Shown: one piece after another, positions 13,501-23,368 of the stretch
How positions within the stretch are numbered: the first letter of the stretch is position 1
Layout of the letters: each line of letters starts with the position of its first letter
Assembly (NCBI GenBank): GCA_002633005.1
Contig: NMRA01000162.1
Location: 186,602 to 250,601 of the forward strand
DNA length: 64,000 nt
Direction: 5' to 3'
Source: Phoronis australis
Lineage: Eukaryota > Phoronida > Phoronidae
Program-made: the position numbers and the translations under genes
Notes under the pieces: generated by a model
Database searches by the model: none
What the model saw: the letters and a program-made list of their open reading frames with translations, nothing else
What the model was told of the DNA's origin: nothing

Positions 13501-16500
13501 TGTATTTTCCCCAACTTCATTGCTGACTCAGAAATTGTTGATTTGGTCTCAGTCGTTTGTTTTGATCAACTGTTGCACATTGCTATTGTATGAGAATCTG
13601 AGTGCAATGCATAATGTGATTTGGACAAATTATTAAGTTATAAACCAGTATTTAGTAGTCAGTAAATCGCAATATTGATTGTTTCAATGGTAACATCTTT
13701 TTAAATTTTGTTTCGCCATTTTTTTTGAAACGCTAACCTTGGTTGTTGGTTTATGATTAGTTGTTTCCACAGTTGTGGTTATTATCTATGTGGATTACTT
13801 TTTGCTTATGTTTTGTTGAGATACTGTGAATGAAATTATATCAATTACTTAAAAGTATACCAGACCCTGTTTTGGCCTATTAACAAATACTAAAAATGAC
13901 TTTTCCCATCCAGTTCTCAGCCGCAAAATGATGCTCTGTTACTCTCGACAACCTCAAAAGCTTGGAGGAAAATTCGAAACTCCTTTCAAAATCTTCTAAA
14001 CGGGCAAGCGTAATCTACGCTTTTAGCGAATTACATGGCAACTGCGGGAAAAGTCCACACACCAAGGACCGTAATGTCCAATCTGTGACATAGGCAGTAC
14101 AAGTTTTTAGTTGGCTCCTTCCTTTAACTTAGAAGATTGAGGCCAACGATGCATTAGCAGGTGACAGAACAAGGATTGGTTGACAAAATCAACACAGGGT
14201 TTAGTATCCCTTTAAGAATTGTAGACTTGTGAACTTTGCCGTCACTGACAATTGATAATGTGGAGGCCTGTGTTTCAGGGTTGCGTGGCCAGTGTGAAAA
14301 TATGGTTACAAGATAAACTCATCATTTTAGGAGTGGTTGCTATAGCGATCGCCCTAGTACAGGTTTGTTGTAGTTTGATTTAATGGTATTGTGCATATGC
14401 TCGACAAATTCCATCGTCAGTTTGTGTTGCCATGCTGTAGTCACGATTAGTGAATAGAACTCACTTGTTTCAACTGCAAAATGCTCGTTTCTGATGTTGC
14501 TCTTATATTTTTCCCAAGTGTGTTTTTACCTCGTTTTTAATCCATTTGCTTTAATTGGGATTTTTAATGCATAGTTATTAATGAGATGGAACATCTAATT
14601 GAATGAATTTAGAGTAACTAAAAATTAGTGGAGTGAATTGACTTGTCCACGTTAGAGCTGTTTTTATAAAATTTGTGTGAGAGGGGAAGGCACCCTTATT
14701 TTTGTTTTATTCCTAACCCACCACCCAGAATTTTTAATTACCGTAATCCATAATTTTCATTCTGTTAGGTAAATAAATTATTTTGTCTTTGCGTATTAAG
14801 TTCTACTAGTCTTGCCAACCAAAACTTAAACATTTAGATGCACGAAAACAGTCAAATGCTGTTTATTTCGTCAGTTATGTGACAGTTTTACGATGTTCCA
14901 ATACTGTAACAATAGATATGTATAGGAGTTAGTATGATGTTTCCAGTAACGATACAGGTTGATCTGGAACTACTGAAACTCAAAAAGTATCATCTTCACA
15001 AAACAGTTCACGGTCCCCTATTCACAAACTGGCAAACATTTCGAAGGTGTTTAAGGTGTTTGAGATAAGAACTCTAGTTGGGCCATTTTGAGCACAATCC
15101 AAGTCAACCTGTTGTGTGGCAACACCTCATGTTCGGGCTTTTACATCCCTGTTCGGTCCCCAGTCCCCAAACACCATCCGGACATAAAATACACTAGTAT
15201 ATTCTTGTGGCTTGTGCTATTGAAATACTCTTCAGTATAGAACAGTCAGAAATAGTTATCTGTTGCGTAATGGATTTTTGCACAGCATGAAAATTTGGTT
15301 TGTGCGTGTCTCCTTTTTGCATGCTTGAGGCGATAATTCACAATTAATGACAAAAATTATTCTGGATATCTTGTTGAGTAATTTCAGTTATGCGAGCAAT
15401 ACTCAGGGAAGCGTGACCACTAATAATTCTTACAATCTCAACCAAATTTGGCAAAAATTCCAAAATTGTTACCTAGCATTCTTGAAAAAGTACTCAATAA
15501 AAAGTTCTCCTGAAGTTAGTACAGTTTGGAGTAGAAGTTTTTGAGCAATTCATGGATCCAAGTAAAGTTCAGTGGTCACGGACCATGATGTGCGAGTATT
15601 TGTGGTTTGGTTTGCAATATGTCTCATGGTAGTGTTTGTATGTGGCCCACTGTCCTGTGCATGTGGTACGCAAACTAAGCAGCGGTATGTGTCTTTTAGA
15701 TCCTTGGTATGGCTGCGGCTATGTCCCTGTTCATGTGTTTGAGAAGAGAGAAGATGGCGATCGCATAAAGATGGCTACCAACTTTCACGCTACCACAGCA
15801 AGAAAGTTAGTAGTGCCACAAAGTACAACAAACTGAGTTACGCACTTAGATCTGTGGATTATGTACCAGTACTTGTTTTTAAACTGCCTTTATAAACAGT
15901 ATTACGCTATAAGAATACGTGATTTCTTGAGACAGTTGAGAGATTGTAAGCACCTCCAATCTGCTCAAGACGACACCTGTTGGGAAAAAATTACTACTGT
16001 GCCATGTTATTGTAAAACACTTTATTGCTGTATGTGAGGGACACATCGTTGTGCTGCAATGTTGTGTTCAAAGGTACTGTAAGTTGTATGTGGCTGGGGT
16101 TGATAAAAAGAAAGCTGATAAGTGTTTGCTATGAAATAGCTGCTGACAGATGAGTCTTCGGGATCCAATGGCCGAGTCTGCTTAAAATTGATGTTTAAAT
16201 TGGGAACCATGTTTGTGTGAGATGATGACATTTTCTGTAATTATGTTGCTGTGTGACCATGTCCTTGCAGTATTTGTTGAGTGGGGAATTGTGTGTTGGT
16301 ATGACTTTAAAAATCTTCATTTTTAAGAGAACCTATTCTTATGGATTTGTATGTCGACTTCACACACACATAAATGCTATAAAGTGAGAAAATGAATGAG
16401 TTTATTTATCATGACTCAGCAGGTTGTTTTACTAAATGTGAATCAGTTTATGAATACTTTTAAAGAGTACATTCAAACTACAATGCACTCCGTATCATTT

Positions 16501-16854
16501 AGTTTCAAACAGTGTTACTTATTCTACCAACTGTGTTTTGGAATGAATCAAAAGCTAAAAATATTCCTCCCAATGCATCGCATTGTGGGGGTTCCAGAGG
16601 ATGTCTGCCAATAGTTGGCATTGTGGGTATTTCAGAAGATTGTCTGCCAATAGATGGCATTTGGGGGTTCCAGAGGATTTTCTGCTTTCTGGTGTCATAT
16701 GAGTTCCCCTCCCCCCATGAACACTAAATCACTTTAAGTTTGTTGCATTTTGCAATTAAATATTTTGTCTTCTCTTTAGGTGTTGCAGGCTATGATTACA
16801 ACATACTTCCTCACAGCAAAATCTGTTGCTGAAAATAAAGTGCACAATCCATAA
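7417..16854 (+). CDS. tetraspanin (TSPAN4/TSPAN9-like), complete, 7 coding exons
   Basis: Four-pass membrane protein of 244 residues that organises membrane microdomains by lateral association with partner proteins. Coding exons: 7430-7504, 10003-10194, 10636-10710, 11832-11930, 12754-12888, 14279-14362, 16780-16854; every junction is in phase 0 with GT-AG borders. TM1 about residues 15-36 (Asn21 inside), TM2 about 53-76 ending in GCCG, TM3 about 90-110, large extracellular loop about 112-203, TM4 about 204-231. The loop carries the hallmark CCG (150-152), PDSCC (168-172), Cys179 and Cys194, that is six cysteines, plus an N-glycosylation sequon NYT at 155. The phrases NYTDW and VKIWLQ...ALVQ resemble vertebrate TSPAN4/TSPAN9, from family memory. 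The start is the ATG at 7430 in a good context (A at -3, G at +4); TTCTTCCAG just upstream is an acceptor, so a non-coding first exon is expected further 5'. Confidence 0.93.
10003..10194 (+). CDS. tetraspanin exon 2
   Basis: Residues 26-89: the rest of TM1 (VGCAILAVGIWLL), the small extracellular loop, and TM2 ending FGCCGAIVE. Acceptor TTTGCTTTCTAG, donor ACG|GTAAGT. The first codon TTG encodes Leu and is not a start. Confidence 0.95.
10636..10710 (+). CDS. tetraspanin exon 3
   Basis: Residues 90-114: TM3 (YFILVLVVFILEITAGILAF). The acidic Glu in the ILEITAG segment is the usual polar TM3 residue. Acceptor CATTGTAG, donor GAG|GTGAGT. Confidence 0.94.
11832..11930 (+). CDS. tetraspanin exon 4
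   Basis: Residues 115-147: helices A and B of the large extracellular loop, including ADAWDYVQRE just before the CCG motif. Acceptor ATACCGTAG is weak, but the frame is open, the phase fits and donor GAG|GTATTA follows. Confidence 0.88.
12754..12888 (+). CDS. tetraspanin exon 5 (CCG and PDSCC motifs)
   Basis: Residues 148-192: the variable part of the large loop, with FKCCG, the NYT sequon, PDSCC and a fifth cysteine (Cys179). Acceptor TTCACAG, donor AGG|GTAAGG. Confidence 0.95.
13025..13130. mobile_element. hairpin MITE copy 2 (tetraspanin intron 5)
   Basis: Core ATTTTGAGAACCAGTTT ... TCTGGTTCTCAAAAT with outer arms AGTGAATCACAGGGGACC and GGACCTTATAAGTGACTATT. Same family as copies at 670, 19,450, 32,448, 40,695 and 61,807. 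It lies about 30 bases upstream of the hammerhead-like foldback. Confidence 0.7.
13159..13295 (+). repeat. foldback with decayed hammerhead-ribozyme-like centre
   Basis: Two arms of about 42 bases (13,159-13,200 and 13,253-13,295) are near-perfect inverted repeats (ATAATAGAATCAAAAAACGG against ATAATAGAGTAAAAAAACGG). The centre reads CTGATGA, a small helix (GTCTA / TAGAT), GAAAC, then a short hairpin (ATC / GAT). This is the order of a type I hammerhead: stem I, CUGAUGA, stem II, GAAA, stem III. The cleavage-site position reads ATG rather than the NUH rule, and stem II has a bulged U, so it is probably inactive. Hammerheads of this kind are known from Penelope-like elements and retrozymes; the assignment here is inference. 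Confidence 0.55.
13421..13474 (+). repeat. 12-bp tandem repeat, about 4.5 copies
   Basis: AATGATTGGTCC repeated head to tail four times plus a half unit in tetraspanin intron 5. The period is a multiple of three, so one frame stays open across it (NDWS repeats), but no coding role is supported. Confidence 0.9.
14279..14362 (+). CDS. tetraspanin exon 6
   Basis: Residues 193-220: the last loop cysteine (GC, Cys194), the VKIWLQ helix and most of TM4. Acceptor GTGTTTCAG, donor CAG|GTTTGT. Confidence 0.93.
16780..16854 (+). CDS. tetraspanin exon 7 and stop
   Basis: Residues 221-244: end of TM4 (VLQAMITTYFL) and a short C-terminal tail ending HNP, then TAA at 16852-16854. Acceptor is TCTTCTCTTTAG. 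Only 18 bases separate the stop codon from the target-site copy of a retroelement, so most of the 3' UTR is displaced or replaced by mobile DNA. Confidence 0.93.
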   Translation: MLQAMITTYFLTAKSVAENKVHNP

Positions 16855-16883
16855 TTAATCTTCTAACATTACTTATAGATGTT

Positions 16884-16977
16884 TATAAATCGGTAAATAA
16901 AAAAACAAGAATGGATCAACTGAAATTTGAAATTTTCGGAGGTAACAACTTCCTTTATCAACAAAAACAGAAATAAA
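16884..16977 (-). repeat. left inverted arm of the Penelope-like element
   Basis: All 94 bases match the reverse complement of 17,603-17,696. Read on the minus strand it lies 3' of the endonuclease stop codon and contains TTGATAAAGG ... CCTCCGAAAA (16,933-16,961), which looks like a degenerate hammerhead core (CUGAUGA ... GAAA). It also supplies AATAAA on the plus strand at 16,896-16,901. Confidence 0.85.
16896..16901 (+). promoter_or_regulatory. possible polyadenylation signal AATAAA for the tetraspanin
   Basis: First AATAAA after the tetraspanin stop, 42 bases downstream and inside the retroelement arm; a second AATAAA is at 16,972-16,977. If used, the mobile element supplies the gene's 3' end. 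This is inference from position only. Confidence 0.3.
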
Positions 16978-17066
16978 GTAAAATCAAACACGAAATGACA
17001 ATTGACACATAAGATATGGTGTAATGAAAATGATACATTTTTGCGTAAAAAATTCAATGACATATT

Positions 17067-17342
17067 TTAAGTTTTTATGTTCAATCCATGAGGTTCTATT
17101 GTATTCAGTTTGTCTATCCAATATTGTTCTCTTTTAAGTCTGTGAGGGGTACTGGGGTGTTGGAGTTTTTCTATTATTTGTACAGAAAGATCTTGAATAT
17201 TATGGTTTTTGGAATTGAAATGATTACCTACAGTATCAGAAATGTTTTTATGTATTATGTTAAATCTATGATTACGAAACCGAGTTTGTAGATTATGTTG
17301 AGTTTGTCCTACGTATTGGATAGAACATTTTTTACAAGTTAT
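17067..17342 (-). pseudogene. Penelope-like GIY-YIG endonuclease domain, 5' end lost in the assembly gap
   Basis: An uninterrupted minus-strand frame of 91 codons ending at TAA (17,067-17,069). From its N-terminus: a CKKC cysteine pair, YVGQT (the YIG-like motif), TRFRNHR with the conserved arginine and histidine, DTVGNHF, a glutamate in LKREQYWI (the position of the catalytic acid) and terminal GLN. This order matches the GIY-YIG nuclease that follows the reverse transcriptase in Penelope-like elements and nicks target DNA for integration. The upstream part runs into Ns, so I cannot tell whether the element was intact. Confidence 0.8.
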
Positions 17343-17602
17343 NNNNNNNNNNNNNNNNNNNNNNNNNNNNNNNNNNNNNNNNNNNNNNNNNNNNNNNNNN
17401 NNNNNNNNNNNNNNNNNNNNNNNNNNNNNNNNNNNNNNNNNNNNNNNNNNNNNNNNNNNNNNNNNNNNNNNNNNNNNNNNNNNNNNNNNNNNNNNNNNNN
17501 NNNNNNNNNNNNNNNNNNNNNNNNNNNNNNNNNNNNNNNNNNNNNNNNNNNNNNNNNNNNNNNNNNNNNNNNNNNNNNNNNNNNNNNNNNNNNNNNNNNN
17601 NN
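17343..17602. other. assembly gap (260 N)
   Basis: A run of N inside the retroelement, between the endonuclease frame and the right inverted arm. The gap probably reflects assembly failure across a palindrome. The true length is unknown. Confidence 1.
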
Positions 17603-17696
17603 TTTATTTCTGTTTTTGTTGATAAAGGAAGTTGTTACCTCCGAAAATTTCAAATTTCAGTTGATCCATTCTTGTTTTTTTATTTACCGATTTATA
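17603..17696 (+). repeat. right inverted arm of the Penelope-like element
   Basis: Exact reverse complement of 16,884-16,977. The hammerhead-like words lie at 17,619-17,647. The 76 bases from 17,697 to 17,772 before the target copy have no counterpart on the left side. Confidence 0.85.
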
Positions 17697-17819
17697 TTCT
17701 TCATTTCACGAAACAATAGTATCCTTGGGAGGATCTGGATCGCCTTATTTAGTTTCAGATATATTTTCTACGTTATAGATGTTTATAAGGCCATGGTTAT
17801 ATTATCATTGTATATACTA

Positions 17820-17975
17820 TATTATTGTGATGATAAGTGTTATTGCTACTTCTACTTCAACTATTACTGCTGCTGCTGCTACTACTACTATTAGTACTAC
17901 TATTAGTACTACTACTAAGTACTACTATTACTACTGCTACTGCTACTGCTATTACCATTACTATAAGTACTCTTA
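17820..17975 (+). repeat. ACT/GCT trinucleotide microsatellite
   Basis: Imperfect array of TAC/ACT/GCT triplets (TACTACTAC, GCTGCTGCT) starting about 30 bases after the right target copy of the retroelement. It produces long artificial open frames of Thr/Tyr or Ser. Confidence 0.9.
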
Positions 17976-18192
17976 CGTAGAACTTAATGCATCTTAGTAT
18001 CACAACTGTTTCAAGTGGTGCTTCAGTGTCTTTTGTACTTATAATATTTTTGTATATGGTATTTTTGAAAGAAAAAAGGAGAACTTCTTCAACATTGTTC
18101 ATTGAAAAGTTGTGTATACAGGGTAAAGGAGGTTCTTAAATTCATTTCACGATTAGACAGTTGTGTATTTATCTACAATATTGAGTATTCTC

Positions 18193-18505
18193 AAACATTT
18201 TTTAATGTTTGGTCAGCACGCCATCTGTTGGCCACACCACGTGACCTATTGAAATTAAGTCTGAAAAGGTTTTTGCCTCAACAAGGACTTGAACCCTGGA
18301 CCTTCTGCTAACCGTGGAGATGCTCTAGTTCATTGAGCCATCGGGACCACCTGTGGAATACAAACGTCCAATCAGATTTAGTAATGGACATTTCCCTTTG
18401 AACTCCTGAGTGTATGATAAATAATAATGTAAATCTTAAACCAGAGTGGAAATGTAGTTTGCAAACGTTTTTAAGTCTGGTCAGTACACCACCTGTTGCC
18501 CACAT
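18193..18505 (-). mobile_element. tRNA-derived SINE with flanking direct repeats
   Basis: Read on the minus strand, 18,281-18,351 looks like a tRNA: box A-like TGGCTCAATGAACTAGAGCA (18,321-18,340) and box B GGTTCAAGTCC (18,285-18,295) at normal spacing. On both sides lie related direct repeats of about 45 bases (18,193-18,238 and 18,462-18,505; GGTCAGCACGCCATCTGTTG against GGTCAGTACACCACCTGTTG). The acceptor stem is not well paired, so this is a SINE head rather than a working tRNA gene. The outer edges are uncertain. Confidence 0.65.
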
Positions 18506-19449
18506 CATATTTACATATTTATATAAGTATTGAGTAATGTACTAGGAAACTTCAGTTAGCATAAATACCTGGCTTGCCTTCTTGGCTAATGCACACATTC
18601 ATGGTTTGAATTTGTCATAATTCTGATTTTACATAATGTAACTTTTAGGTATGAAAATACTTTTTCCAGTGTTGGACTGTATATGACTTGAGTCTATGTA
18701 GCGTGTGTAAGTCAAATATTTAGCAAACTATATAGTTCAACTCTTAAATAAGAGTCATATATTTTTTTCTTAAAGGAGAAAGCCTGTAGACTTTGATTTT
18801 TGATTTGACTAATCATGAATTGATTCATGTGACAATGTATTTTAGTGAAAAATTTCAATAGTTAAATTGATTAAAAGTGGCTCCAATAATGTGGCCAAAT
18901 TTAATTTGACATAGATGATCAAAAACTCTGGTGTAGTTTTCTGAAATATAACTTAGTTTTTGTTCCATGGTACTTGATTTTTTTCACAAAAAGCATGGAA
19001 GTCCCATTTTTGATAGCCCTGGTGCAAAAGTGGATTATTTTAAAAGCAATTCTTAGGATCATTATGGAAAACAGTATATGAAGAATTACAGTGGAAGTTT
19101 GGTGTGCTGGAATCCATCAGACATTTCTGAGATGTTATATTATGAAATTACCCCAAGCTGGAAAATTTTGTATGGTCCGTCATTACCTTAAAGTTTTCTG
19201 TTCAGATAATATACATGGACTGTTTTGCACTACTTATACAAATAAACGTTTTACTTTAGCGAATTTCATTACTTGTGTTTCATGGTTTGTCCCTCTGGTG
19301 CCAGCCTTGTTGTTTCAGCTCAGGCCCCTCTGCAGTTTGGTTCTGACTGGATGCTAATTTTCCTAACAGCCAAGTGAAATTGAAGGGATAAGTGTGTTTT
19401 ACTCCATGAATGTCACAAATTTGAAGGTGTTGAACCTTAATTTTGAATT

Positions 19450-19560
19450 GGTGATAGTTACTTAAAGGGGTCTTGGATTTTGAAAACCACTGTTTGCCGT
19501 TAGTTCAGTGGAGGAAAATGTTTCTCAAAACGTGGGACCTTTCCGGAAGTCATTATTACC
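19450..19560. mobile_element. hairpin MITE copy 3, 8-bp target duplication
   Basis: Core ATTTTGAAAACCACT ... ATGTTTCTCAAAACG with outer arms GGTGATAGTTACTT and AAGTCATTATTACC. Flanked by TTTGAATT on the left and TTTGAAGT on the right (7 of 8 identical), which fits a hAT-type 8-bp duplication. Confidence 0.7.
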
Positions 19561-22500
19561 TTTGAAGTAAGTGGTTTTCGGTTTATTCGAGTGTGGGATA
19601 CCATTTGGGATTTGTTCCTGTAAATTTGGTTGAGCTGGAAAACTTCTTGTTTGTGAATTGGCAACAACTTGATTTCTATGGTCTCGGGGCAAGACGTTTT
19701 ACAGTAACCGTCGTACTGTCTCGATTCTGCCGCAAAATCGAATGTAATCCAACCGTTGACTAAAACTCCTGTTACGTAGACTGGCAGCTGTGATACTCAA
19801 ACTCATCCGCGCAAGTGACTACAATTGACACTGCACTGCCGCGATACTTGTGCTGGCACAGTACTTTAATGTGACTTCCAAGTCTAATGCAGACGGAACT
19901 TCATGACAGCCTTTGGAAATGAGATATACATGTAAAAGAGGAAACAGTATGCAACGAAATTATTTTAGGCATAACTGCTTTTGGGAATGGACAACGTAGA
20001 ATGTCGACAAAAATAAAATTGAATTTTAATGGCTTAGTTCCGCCTTTTTAGTGAGACCATCCAACTATTGAGCGTTTGCACTTGGGCACCATCGGAATAT
20101 CGCACTTTCATACTCTAGTGAGCTGTTCCCTATCAGCCTTATCTTCGTTTTGACTATGAACTTTCCTGGATGGATAAAGACTTACAAGACGTTGTGTTTT
20201 TCCTTTTCTTCATGGGCGCTTTGAGAACCATGAAAACGAAGGCAAACCAGCCAAATTCACGTTCGTTGATTTTTCAAAATACCGAGGGAGAGAAACTAAT
20301 GCAAATTTGTCACTGTGGTTTGCACTCTAAAATATCACACGTGCACTTCATACCAGACAAATCGCCACCCTTACAAACCAACTCTTGTTAGTTCAATATG
20401 AAACCGACCCTGTCGCAACAAATTGGTCAGACTGAGTACGAAAACAGGCCAATAGGAAAACGCCTAGGGAAACCGATTATGAAGCCAGTCAGCCGTATTT
20501 TCGGAAAGGAAGCGGGCATATTTTCCGAAACAATCAAACATTTTATGTGTTTTTTAAAACATAGTGAATTTTTAAAGAAACACGTTCTTTTTAATGTATG
20601 TAATTGTATCTCACTGGTAAGAATTTTATTTTTCCATACTTATTTCTCATTAGGCAAACACAGTTTGTTAGAATTGTCCTTCATAATCTTAGTTACCAGC
20701 AAAATCAACAAATATCTCGATAAATGATAGTCATTTGAGGGAAATCGCGAGACCCAAAATATAATGTCTCGCCAAAATAAATCTTTACACTTAACGTTTT
20801 TTATCATAAAATACGCTGTACATCCTTGTATGTTTCGAAACTACGATCTCTGCTGTGCACACATATTGAATGTAAATTGCACGAGGACAAGCAAAATAAA
20901 TGAAAGTGCAGCTGAAAAGTTTATTTTAAGTGTGCTTAAGCTGAAAGTACGCTGAGTACTCTGTAACGGATATACTTTTAGTGTAATGAGACACTTCTCT
21001 TTTGCGGCCTATCTAGACTGAAAACAGGTTACACGCCCATCTATGCATGTCCAGATCAAAACTGACCAGTACAAGTAGGCAGATTGTTCGAGATTTCGAT
21101 TCAATAAAAAGACTGCCAAAATTGTTCATTGTTAGAGGCATGCCGACGCAATCTCGTCGTTATATAGCGTAGTAGCCAGCACACTAACTCGGGGCAGCTG
21201 GATCTAGGCTACATCCGATCGCGTCAAAATTCCGAAATTTCGATTAAAACATATTCATTAAAGACCCGGATTTAACAATCGTGTTTACTTATTGTCCACA
21301 CAGCATGAGCCGAGAATATTCTGTTCAAATCATCGATAATAGCGAGGCCAGATTAATTCCCAAAGTCCCTAATATTTGCCTCATTGCTATTTCGCATTAT
21401 TACATTATTTCATCCTAACAGAAGATGGAATCTAAACTCCTTGCGATGAAACAAACTACACGTAATTGCCCGACCGAGGCAAAGAAAACGTTGAAGTCAG
21501 ATCATTAGAGTTAATAAGTTGTTTCAGGTCATCCATCTTTGGGTTGTATTAGTGCCGGGGTAGGAATTAACCTTTCATTAACAAAGCAGTTTAAAAAATA
21601 AAACGTCTTACAAAAAATGTTTAACATACCTAATCAAAATTGATGGCATTGTCCAAGATCTCGATGGTATTTGGTGAACCCTTTTCTACTGTGGTACGGA
21701 AAAGCGTTTGATACTGCGTTCACACGTTGTCCGATAAGCAGGCAGGTCGCGTGTTTGATTCGTTTTCTGCCAACACTTGAAAAATCACATGTGAACGCCT
21801 GTCTAACGTCTGACCTGACCAGGCGCCAGATTGGTCTTGTTGTCCTGAGAACCTTACCGTTGAACGTCCCAAGATATAGTTGATTGTAGTTTCATAAACT
21901 GCATACTAATTTTAAACCACCCACTCGAAATAAATTGACATGTACAAACCGGCCACCCAGTTTCTCAAAGACCGTTCTCATTAAATGCGTTGGCAATTGC
22001 ATGGCCCTTCTGCATGTGTCAACCCCAACCCCAACTTTCAATTAGCGTCGGCTATGATCTAAAAAACTCACATTTTAACAGCTGCACAGCTCTAAATAAT
22101 GACTAAAAACAGGTAATACATTAAAAAATAATATCAACTCTAAAACAGACCTACAATTTGTCTAGGTGGGACACCGGGGCCAGGGTTACGTGACTATTTT
22201 TACACCGGTAGTTAACGAGGATACACAGGGGCCTACCCATTTAGAGAGTGGACTCAAAAAGTACCCATTTGTAAAAAAACTTCCCTGAAAGGGTTCCGTT
22301 TTGGTGGCATTTTTGTTTTAGAAGCACAACCCCTTGCCAGGGTTTAATGAAGGTAACTATTCCTTCCGGCTTAGGGTTTTTGACAGTGTATTTTTAATCC
22401 ATTTAAATATAAGCAGTAACACCAATGAAAATGGTTAAAAGAGTAGATCTTTTACAACAAATGTTTTAAAAATAGAGATAATATTTTGAGTGGAACCAAT

Positions 22501-23154
22501 ATGTGATATTTTGTAAGGAAAAGGAATCATGTTGAAGTTTGTACTCCTAAATTAAACACTTTGTAAAGCACTCATCATTTTGTGGGGAATTATATTTCTG
22601 GCCCTAGTGCTCACATAGGTGAGTGTTACACGAAAATTAAAAAGTGTAAATCGTTAATGTATTTATTAACCTCGATAGTCGATCTTACAATTGTTTGCGG
22701 TAACGGAAACGGAATCCTATCGCAGTATGATATTGGACTGAATGGACCTAGGCCTATTATGAGATCGATTTTATGAGATTAAAGGGCTTGGCACGAAAAT
22801 CGAATTACGCGAATTCGATCGTACTGTAACTTTAAATGTCAAAGCTGATGTTTCAAATTACACGTGGGTGAAAGTCTGACTTCGTAGTCCTCATGTTTTC
22901 ACCTTCTTTGCAATCACTTTGTAATAAAGTGGCGACATAAAGCCAACCCTATTTTTAAGCTACGTTTCAAACGAGTAAGAGATACTCGAGTCATTCATGA
23001 GGCATATCTGTGCCCATGAAAGTGTTAGACTCATTGGGCTGTAACAAATGACGTAAGGCATAGCTTGAGGTCCGATTTCGCGCGCATATACAGGTGTAGG
23101 AAACTCGAGCACTGTGTATTCTGCTGAGTAGGTACCTCACACAGGCGGGTTTAG

Positions 23155-23368
23155 GGNGTCACGAGGGGGGGGGAGGGGCTCGGTCGGAATCGTGTTTCCG
23201 TTATTTTTTAGTCCACCGATAGATTTCCTAAACAAAAGGTCCACATCCCCGGTCCCCGCCCCCCACAACTTTCGGGCCGCCTGTGCACATACAACCGCAC
23301 TTTGCCCAATTCCACGTCGAAGCAACATGTTAGGCCCCCCGTTAAGGTAGCCGCTAGGTCCGCCACTG
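23155..23368 (-). mobile_element. hAT-like non-autonomous repeat, copy in reverse orientation
   Basis: The reverse complement begins CAGTGGCGGACCTAG and matches 25,865-26,072 along its length (for example GAATTGGGCAAAG, GTTGTATGTGCA, GGACCTTTTGTT, GGTGGACT). The CAGTGGCGG start resembles terminal repeats of some hAT-derived elements, which is inference. The far end is not defined. Confidence 0.55.

Larger units (their letters stand above)
16873..17788 (-). mobile_element. Penelope-like retroelement insertion with 16-bp target duplication
   Basis: Bounded by two exact copies of TTATAGATGTTTATAA (16,873-16,888 and 17,773-17,788), which I read as the target-site duplication. Inside are a minus-strand GIY-YIG endonuclease frame (17,067-17,342), an assembly gap (17,343-17,602) and two identical inverted 94-base arms (16,884-16,977 and 17,603-17,696). 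Inverted or partial flanking repeats and GIY-YIG endonucleases are known properties of Penelope-like elements. No reverse transcriptase is visible; it is absent (5' truncation) or hidden in the gap. The identical arms suggest a recent insertion. Confidence 0.8.

Noticed and set aside
13406-13636. Open frame with NDWS repeats as an extra tetraspanin exon
   Set aside because: The frame is kept open by a 12-bp tandem repeat, and exons 5 and 6 already join in phase to give a normal large loop.
17295-17894. Plus-strand open frame through the retroelement and gap
   Set aside because: It is open only because N codons are unassigned; the real frame is the minus-strand GIY-YIG domain.
17857-18102. 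Ser/Val-rich frames around 17.9 kb
   Set aside because: Translation of a trinucleotide microsatellite.
18281-18351. Functional tRNA gene
   Set aside because: A and B boxes are present but the acceptor stem does not pair well and the segment sits in a repeat; a SINE head is more likely.
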